Source: QHYU01 sp041493955
Lineage (GTDB): Bacteria; Acidobacteriota; Terriglobia; Acidiferrales; UBA7541
Direction of reading: 5' to 3'
DNA length: 11,937 bases
Assembly: GCA_041493955.1 (NCBI GenBank)
Contig: JBGPZW010000106.1
Coordinates: 1 to 11,937, forward strand
The notes below the pieces were generated by a model, which did not search any database, was not told the DNA's origin, and worked only from the letters and a program-made list of their open reading frames with translations. A program made the position numbers and the translations under genes. Positions 6,895-11,937 of this stretch are shown here, piece after piece. Numbering within the stretch: the first letter of the stretch is position 1; the number at the start of each line of letters is the position of its first letter.

Positions 6895-7650
6895 TTATAG
6901 GGCGTCGCATGCGCCCGGACCTCGAAACATGCAAGGGAGAATAGTCATTCCCTGCAAAAATCTTCCTCTGAGGCGAGGTCTGCAGGCGAAGAAATTCCTC
7001 AGTGACTTGTTGTCCGTAGAGCCGGGGAAGGTGCGCCTCTCGCTGTCGAACTCGCCGTCGGCCAGCAGCAGCCCGATGCCCGTATCCCGAGAAGCAGCTT
7101 CGATGACCGCGGGCAAATTCGCACAGTCATTCCACGGGCCGCGTCGCGCGATCTGCGGCAGCAGAAACTGCTGATCCAGATCCACCACGACCACCCACTC
7201 CAACCCGTGCCGCCAGGGCAGCGGTTTTTGCCCGGGAGGATGCATGCGCCGCACAAAGAACGTGCTCACCTCTCCCCGCGGCAAGCCCGTTGCGTCCACG
7301 GCTACGCGAGCTCGCCGCCGACCTTTTCTCCGCGTGCCGCGCAGCCGACGCACTGTCTCGCCGACCGCCCCATCGATGGTCTCCTCGTCCAGACGCTTCC
7401 GGAAGCGATACGAGGGCGTAAAGTCGGGCACGCTCACCAGCCCCAACATCTGGCGCAATTCGCGATGCTCGCCCAGGCGCACCTCGGCTTCGCGAAAGGT
7501 CCAGTCCTCGTAGCGCATCAGACAGAGAATGGCCAGAAACTGCGGCTGGGTGAACAGGTGTTTGCTGAATCGAGTTCGGTAGCGAGGGAGCACCGCCTTC
7601 GAGACGTGCAGGGCGATGCGGGCAAGAGGCAGGAGTCCGACTTCGGCCAT
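6895..7650 (-). CDS. DDE transposase of an IS4/IS5-type insertion sequence, C-terminally truncated
   Basis: The 251-residue frame starts with ATG at 7650-7648, with AGGAGG four bases upstream. The N-terminus has the helical region typical of these transposases (FTQPQFLAILCLMRYEDWTF, DFTPSYRFRKRLDE). The first catalytic aspartate is visible in VAVDATGL (D119) and the second in LLADGEFDSE (D198). The third catalytic acid, normally in a YxxRxxVExxF context, is absent: after FDSER the sequence loses family likeness and ends about 45 residues later. In the -1/+2 frame from 7036 to 6872 the reading LPRLYGQQVTEEF then LRLQTSPQRK faintly resembles that missing tail, so an internal deletion with frameshift is possible. 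I found no terminal inverted repeats or target duplication. The element is probably inactive. Confidence 0.8.
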   Translation of the reverse strand: MAEVGLLPLARIALHVSKAVLPRYRTRFSKHLFTQPQFLAILCLMRYEDWTFREAEVRLGEHRELRQMLGLVSVPDFTPSYRFRKRLDEETIDGAVGETVRRLRGTRRKGRRRARVAVDATGLPRGEVSTFFVRRMHPPGQKPLPWRHGLEWVVVVDLDQQFLLPQIARRGPWNDCANLPAVIEAASRDTGIGLLLADGEFDSERRTFPGSTDNKSLRNFFACRPRLRGRFLQGMTILPCMFRGPGACDAL

Positions 7651-7747
7651 CGCCCCTCCTGCCTGCGTAGCAAACAATTGACTCGACGAGGCCGCCAGCC
7701 CGAGTCCTCATCGTGGTCGCGAGGATGTCAACCGAGCCAGAGAGGTT

Positions 7748-8209
7748 TTAGACGCGCAGGAAATCCGGCCGCCATTTCTTGATCATCTTCTTTATGGTTT
7801 TGCGGTCCGTGAGGTTGTCCATCAAGACGCGGCGAGCCAGCTCCGGCAGCTCTTCGTCACCGGCAAAGCGCAGGGCGACGAGCTGGTCCACATTGAACTC
7901 GTGGAATCGCGACCGCAAATCCGGCGGGAGGAGCCGCTCGAGGCGCAGCGTCATCTCGAGACGAATGACGCGGTCCTGCACCGTGAGAGCAAAAAGCCGC
8001 GCGTAGAAGAACAGCAAGATCAACGCCACGGCCAGCAGGAACGCGATGCCCGCATCCACGCGCGCGAAGGCGGAGGCGGCGGAAAAGGAACGCTTCAGAC
8101 GATAAATCGACCACGCAAGGTTCAGCATGAAGAGTGCGAAAGCGACAACATGAAATCCGAAGACGGTTCGGGCATGCTTTTCGTAGCTCTGGTTGTAGGG
8201 CTTTTCCAT
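7748..8209 (-). CDS. DUF6526 family two-helix membrane protein
   Basis: The 153-residue product starts with ATG at 8209 behind the ribosome site AGGAGTG. Two membrane helices are visible: residues about 17-37 (VFGFHVVAFALFMLNLAWSI) and about 53-73 (AGIAFLLAVALILLFFYARL). The cytoplasmic-type tail has the family pattern ALTVQDRVIRLEMTLRL, LPPDLRSRFHEFNVDQLVAL, RFAGDEELPELARRVL and the basic KTIKKMIKKWRPDFLRV end. This agrees with DUF6526, a family of unknown function that I associate with Acidobacteriota. It starts 42 bp after the peptidase gene stop and is probably in the same transcript. Confidence 0.82.
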   Translation of the reverse strand: MEKPYNQSYEKHARTVFGFHVVAFALFMLNLAWSIYRLKRSFSAASAFARVDAGIAFLLAVALILLFFYARLFALTVQDRVIRLEMTLRLERLLPPDLRSRFHEFNVDQLVALRFAGDEELPELARRVLMDNLTDRKTIKKMIKKWRPDFLRV

Positions 8210-8251
8210 TGGCTCACTCCTTTTCGGCCGCGCGCGCTGTTCGGGGTTTCG

Positions 8252-9997
8252 CTATCGGATCGGCTCCGCGAACGAAAAGACGGGATCGACGTCCACGGGT
8301 ACATCGGCGACCTTTGCCAGCGCGGCGGCCAGCTCCGGGGGCATCACCGCGTACTTCTGAAACCATTTTTCTACCCGGCCGCGGTCGCCGGTGGCTTCCA
8401 TCTCCAGTAGCTCTTTGGCCAGCGCCGCAATCGCCTGCGGCATCCGCGCGTAATTCACGGCGTACCGGCCCGTTGCGGCGTCTTGCGTGATGGTGCCCTG
8501 CTCGGAAAGGTAGCCAAACTCCATCATCTCGGCGCGGCCGTGCGCTTCGGCGATGCTAAAGCGCACCGTGCGGAAGATTCCCGCGACGTAGGAGGCGTAG
8601 TATTCCTGCAGGCGCGCCGCGGGCAGGGCGCCGCGGTCCACCAGCCATTTCAGGCCGTACATGCCGACCACGTCGGCCTTGGCTTCCTCGAGGCCTGAAT
8701 ATGCCGGACCGATGGCTTCGCGGAGGTCCACCTCGTTGCCGCCCATGCGGGCAAATACCGGCCCCAGCCCGTGCGAGATTTCGTGCATCAGCGTCGCGGC
8801 CAGGTAGCCTTCGCCGGACGCTTTGGCAGCCTGATCGGCGCGCATGAGCCGCTGAGCGATCGGCAAGATGATGTAGTTCACGCGGGCATCCATGAAGTTC
8901 TTGAAGAAGATTTTCTTGGTTCCTTTTTCCTGCTGGACGCGGGGATCGTTGGGCAAGTTATCTGCGACGGCCTGGTAGCCGTGGCGCAGATCGCCCGCGC
9001 GGAAGGGCGTGTCCATCACCTCCATGGGCGTCGAGTGCCCGCGCTTCGAGGGGCGGTCTTCGGGAGCGAGTGGCAGGGCGTCCTGAATCTCAGGCACGTA
9101 TTTCTGATAGACCTCGAGTTTCTTGCTCTCTGCTTCGTTGCGGATCAGCACTGCTGCCCCGTACGAGGTCTTTACGCCGAGCAGGTCGTCCAGATAGGTC
9201 TCATAGGGAGCCATGATCACGTCGAACTTCGGATTCTTCAGGTCGAGCCAGGCTAGATCGCTCGGATAATAGTCATCGGAGAGCAGAGCCTTGGCCCGCA
9301 GCCGAAGGAAGCCGGCGAAGGCGGGATCGTCGCTGAGGGTCGCGGCCTCGTTCAAAGCTTTCGCGGCACGCTCGAGGAACGGCCGGTAAACCTGGTGGTA
9401 GGGCACGCCGACCAGTTCGTTTCCCTGCTGGCGGACAACTGTGTAGCCGCTGTAGATCTCGGCCTTTTTCTCCGGATGATCCTTGACGTACTGCTCCACC
9501 TGTTCGCGCGTAAGCCCTTTCGGATAGAGGCCGTGCCCCGGGGACATGGGTTCGGTGCCCACAAAGGGCTTGTTTTCGTCGATGAGGTCAAAGCGGCTGC
9601 CGTTGACGACCAGAAAATGACGCAGCTTCTGGTCTTCGAGCTTCTGGCTGCTGGCGAGCGAGAGATAGAGCGCGAGCCCTTCCGGGTCGCTTTGCCGCCA
9701 GAAGATGTTTTCAAGTTCGCGCGAGGCTTCCACCAGCTTCTCGACCATGCTGATTTCGCGCGCCGAAAGCCCTTTGCGGTTGAACAACATTCTCACAGCG
9801 CGGAATTTCGCTAGGCGTTGATCCAGGTCGGCTGCGATGGCAGGTCTCTGAGCTTTCTTTGCTGGCGCGGCCGGGACCGCGGGCGAGGTTTGGGGGTTCT
9901 TGTCCGGCGCGCCGGATTGCGACGCCGCAGGTAGCGTGAATTCGCAGCAAGAGATGGAAAGAATGAAGAGCACGGCACAACAAATGTTTGTAAACAT
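8252..9997 (-). CDS. Secreted M49 (dipeptidyl peptidase III-like) zinc metallopeptidase
   Basis: The 581-residue protein begins with an export signal (CCAVLFILSISCC) followed by a Pro/Ala-rich linker to about residue 52. Zinc-site motifs are HEISH at 405-409, in the context TLMHEISHGLGP, and EEAKAD at 437-442, in the context YSGLEEAKADVVGMYGLKWL. This is the arrangement of the bacterial M49-like proteins, which have HExxH in place of the HExxxH of eukaryotic dipeptidyl peptidase III. H405, H409 and a glutamate of the second motif would bind zinc, with E406 as catalytic base. A poor lipobox around SISC leaves open whether it is a lipoprotein. The start ATG at 9997 leads straight into the signal but has no clear ribosome site. 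Likely role: peptide cleavage in the periplasm. The substrate is unknown. The DUF6526 gene follows 42 bp downstream. Confidence 0.85.
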   Translation of the reverse strand: MFTNICCAVLFILSISCCEFTLPAASQSGAPDKNPQTSPAVPAAPAKKAQRPAIAADLDQRLAKFRAVRMLFNRKGLSAREISMVEKLVEASRELENIFWRQSDPEGLALYLSLASSQKLEDQKLRHFLVVNGSRFDLIDENKPFVGTEPMSPGHGLYPKGLTREQVEQYVKDHPEKKAEIYSGYTVVRQQGNELVGVPYHQVYRPFLERAAKALNEAATLSDDPAFAGFLRLRAKALLSDDYYPSDLAWLDLKNPKFDVIMAPYETYLDDLLGVKTSYGAAVLIRNEAESKKLEVYQKYVPEIQDALPLAPEDRPSKRGHSTPMEVMDTPFRAGDLRHGYQAVADNLPNDPRVQQEKGTKKIFFKNFMDARVNYIILPIAQRLMRADQAAKASGEGYLAATLMHEISHGLGPVFARMGGNEVDLREAIGPAYSGLEEAKADVVGMYGLKWLVDRGALPAARLQEYYASYVAGIFRTVRFSIAEAHGRAEMMEFGYLSEQGTITQDAATGRYAVNYARMPQAIAALAKELLEMEATGDRGRVEKWFQKYAVMPPELAAALAKVADVPVDVDPVFSFAEPIR

Positions 9998-10142
9998 GGC
10001 GCTGGGATTTTACCAGAGGTGGCCACGCGACGCAGAGCAGCCCTTCCGCGCGGGGCAGGGACCTGGAACCGGTTGCCACTGGCTCCAGTTTTCCGGCCGG
10101 ATTGATGCCGGGGCCTGCTTTCTACTCGGCCCCCGTTTCACT

Positions 10143-11937
10143 TTATCGCCGCTGGAATTCGGGTGAACCCAGAACAAGACCGGTGAGAGTTCCCAGGTCC
10201 ACCTGCTGCACCGGATCATCGAGTTTGGCGCGCAGCACCTGCGGATCCAAAGACTTCTTCTCAAGCGTTGCGCGCGTTTCGGGGGAGACCTGGCCGGCCA
10301 GGAACTGGTTCATCGTGCGGTCGAGCGCCTGTCTGGGGTCCGCAAACGTCTGACCGGAAGCGAGGTCCTGCCCGAGCAGCGCGGGAAGCTCCACGCGCGT
10401 CCCGCGAATGCGGTTGCTGGCCAGCGCAATCGCAAAATTCAGCCGGTTCAACAGCGCGCCGGTGTTCACCCAGACCTCAGCTTTGTCGGAATATCCGGTG
10501 GGCGCCAGGCATTGGTAGAGTGGCTCGCCGATGCGCGCGGTCCACTGCACCAGCGGCTGGGGCGCGTCCACGTCGCTTCCGAGGGCGCGCGCGGTCGAAG
10601 CCACGAGTTCAAACGGCGTCTTGATTTTGGCCCGGTAAGTCGAGCGCGACCAGAACTCCCGCGAGTAGATCATCGTTTGCAAGACCGCACGGAGGTCACC
10701 GTCAGTCTTGCGAAAGGTCTTGGCCATGCTGGCCACCAGCGCCGGCGGGGGATTATCGGAGACGAAGTGCCGGACGAGCTTGGTGGAGATGAACCGCGCC
10801 GTGCTGGGATGCTTCACGAGCATTTCCAGCACCTTTTCGGCGTCGCGGATGCCACCGGCGTGAATCTTCTTGCCCAGAACGATTTTTTCGTCCGGGTCGT
10901 GAAGGCGCTCCTCGAAATAAAAAGTGGGGTTGGTCTGGAGGTCGCGCAGGGTCCAGCCCGTGAAGCAGCGGGCCACGGCGATGACGTCTTTCTGCGAGTA
11001 ACCGCCGTCCACACCCATGGTGTGCAGCTCCAGTAGCTCGCGCCCGTAATTCTCGTTCAGCCCCCGCTTGCCGCCGAGGGGCGGAAGCCCGGTTTGTTGC
11101 TTGCGCTGCTGCGGGGCGAGGCGCTTCATGCGCTCAAACGTGTTGGGATCGGCGCTCAGCCAGTTGTCCAGGTAGAAAAGCATGGCTGGGCTGGCGGCTG
11201 TGGCGCGGAGCAGGTCTTTGAATTTGCCCAGCACGTGCCGTCGGATGACGTCCCGTTCGTAGGAAGTGACCAGGTAGCGGTCGGCGTCTTTGTAAATGAA
11301 AACGTTGAAGTGATTGAACCAGAAGTCCACCAACTGCTCCTCGAACTGGGGTTCCCCGTAGATCGCCCTAGTGAGCTTGGCCATCATCAGCTCGTCCACG
11401 ATGCGCTGCGGGCTGGTGTCTGCAGGTCCGCGCATCCCCGATGCCTGCCGCTGGCGATTCAATTCCTCGAGCCGCTTGCGGTACTCCTCTACGGTGATGC
11501 CCAGGCGCTTGGCAGCCACTTCCGGCCGCGGGAATTCATCCAGAAGTTTCGCCGGCGACATCGCCAGGGTCGGGAAACGATCCAGGCGCGCCGCGAGAGG
11601 CGCATCGTCAATTGTTCCTGGATGCAGTTGCTGTTCGATCCAGCGCTCCAGGCCCATCTTACGCACGAGGTCCACGTCACCCGGTCGGGGGCCGCAGCCC
11701 AGGCGGTTCAGGGCGTGCAGGATCGCTTCGTCTTCACCGAGCTCGCTGATGGGCAACCGTCCCTTGAACGCCCTGCTGAGGGCAATAGGCTGGTCCTTCT
11801 TCGCTTCGGATCTGCCCGCCGCCAGGCGGGGAGTGGCGCTGGCCAGCGAAACCATCAGGACGGCCGCCAGCGCGCCGCTTCTAGTCCGCGAGAGGAATAG
11901 CTGCCCTTGGTGGGAAGAGGCCGAGAAATTGTGTTTG
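10143..11937 (-). CDS. DUF1800 domain secreted protein (start probably beyond the right edge)
   Basis: From the internal ATG at 11855 the protein has 570 residues, with DUF1800 hallmarks throughout: HALNRLGCGPRPGDV (48-61), GLERWIEQQLHP, the DFWFNHFNVF block, GLNENYGRELLELHTMGVDG, YSQKDVIAVARCFTGWTL and a C-terminal LGSPEFQRR. The ATG at 11855 falls inside the hydrophobic core of a signal peptide (SGALAAVLMVSLASA, cut near RLAA). The frame stays open to the window edge (upstream RPLPHQGQLFLSRTR) with no ATG, GTG or TTG, so the true start is probably outside. DUF1800 proteins are exported, of unknown function, and usually sit beside a DUF1501 gene. None follows here within the window; the next gene is the M49 peptidase after 145 bp. 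Confidence 0.88.
   Translation of the reverse strand, partial: KHNFSASSHQGQLFLSRTRSGALAAVLMVSLASATPRLAAGRSEAKKDQPIALSRAFKGRLPISELGEDEAILHALNRLGCGPRPGDVDLVRKMGLERWIEQQLHPGTIDDAPLAARLDRFPTLAMSPAKLLDEFPRPEVAAKRLGITVEEYRKRLEELNRQRQASGMRGPADTSPQRIVDELMMAKLTRAIYGEPQFEEQLVDFWFNHFNVFIYKDADRYLVTSYERDVIRRHVLGKFKDLLRATAASPAMLFYLDNWLSADPNTFERMKRLAPQQRKQQTGLPPLGGKRGLNENYGRELLELHTMGVDGGYSQKDVIAVARCFTGWTLRDLQTNPTFYFEERLHDPDEKIVLGKKIHAGGIRDAEKVLEMLVKHPSTARFISTKLVRHFVSDNPPPALVASMAKTFRKTDGDLRAVLQTMIYSREFWSRSTYRAKIKTPFELVASTARALGSDVDAPQPLVQWTARIGEPLYQCLAPTGYSDKAEVWVNTGALLNRLNFAIALASNRIRGTRVELPALLGQDLASGQTFADPRQALDRTMNQFLAGQVSPETRATLEKKSLDPQVLRAKLDDPVQQVDLGTLTGLVLGSPEFQRR

Noticed and set aside
6894..6899. TATAAT on the minus strand upstream of the small secreted protein gene
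   Set aside because: It matches the -10 consensus, but no acceptable -35 lies 16-19 bp upstream, and the leader would be over 100 bases.
9984..9997. ATGTTT-GT-AAACAT palindrome covering the start codon of the M49 gene
   Set aside because: It is mostly coding sequence, short and AT-rich; there is nothing else to suggest a regulatory role.
10110..10133. GGGGCC-N12-GGCCCC hairpin after the DUF1800 stop, considered as a terminator
   Set aside because: There is no run of T on the downstream side in the direction of transcription, and six-base GC arms are expected by chance in this composition.

Overview
The window is GC-rich bacterial DNA in which every convincing intact gene lies on the minus strand. 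The gene content points to an Acidobacteriota genome: very large c-type cytochromes, a DUF1800 protein, a DUF6526 membrane protein, a secreted M49-type peptidase and an envelope protein with a GAVYLDGG motif. This placement rests on recognising the protein families, not on a marker gene.

Left half (1-5424), read right to left: a 23-heme secreted cytochrome (3391-5424), a 212-bp gap, a 34-heme secreted cytochrome made of eleven three-heme modules plus one last heme (587-3178), and, overlapping its stop codon, an exported protein that runs off the left edge (1-591). The third protein carries an SH3/FlgT-like domain and probably leads into an outer-membrane beta-barrel. Together the three genes encode at least 57 heme sites plus a likely envelope partner. 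This is the most interesting part of the window: a candidate cell-envelope electron-transfer system (porin-cytochrome or wire type). Its function is inferred.

Middle (5425-7747): a 440-bp stretch without a gene that carries an inverted repeat just upstream of the cytochrome cluster; a plus-strand remnant of the N-terminus of aspartate-ammonia ligase (asnA); a small secreted protein of unknown function (6216-6776); and a DDE transposase lacking its C-terminal third (6895-7650). This looks like a scarred junction between the cytochrome cluster and the next gene group.

Right half (7748-11937): a DUF6526 two-helix membrane protein, a secreted M49-like zinc peptidase 42 bp upstream of it (probably co-transcribed), and a DUF1800 secreted protein whose reading frame stays open to the right edge, so its true start is probably outside the window.

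No rRNA, tRNA, CRISPR array or replication origin was recognised.
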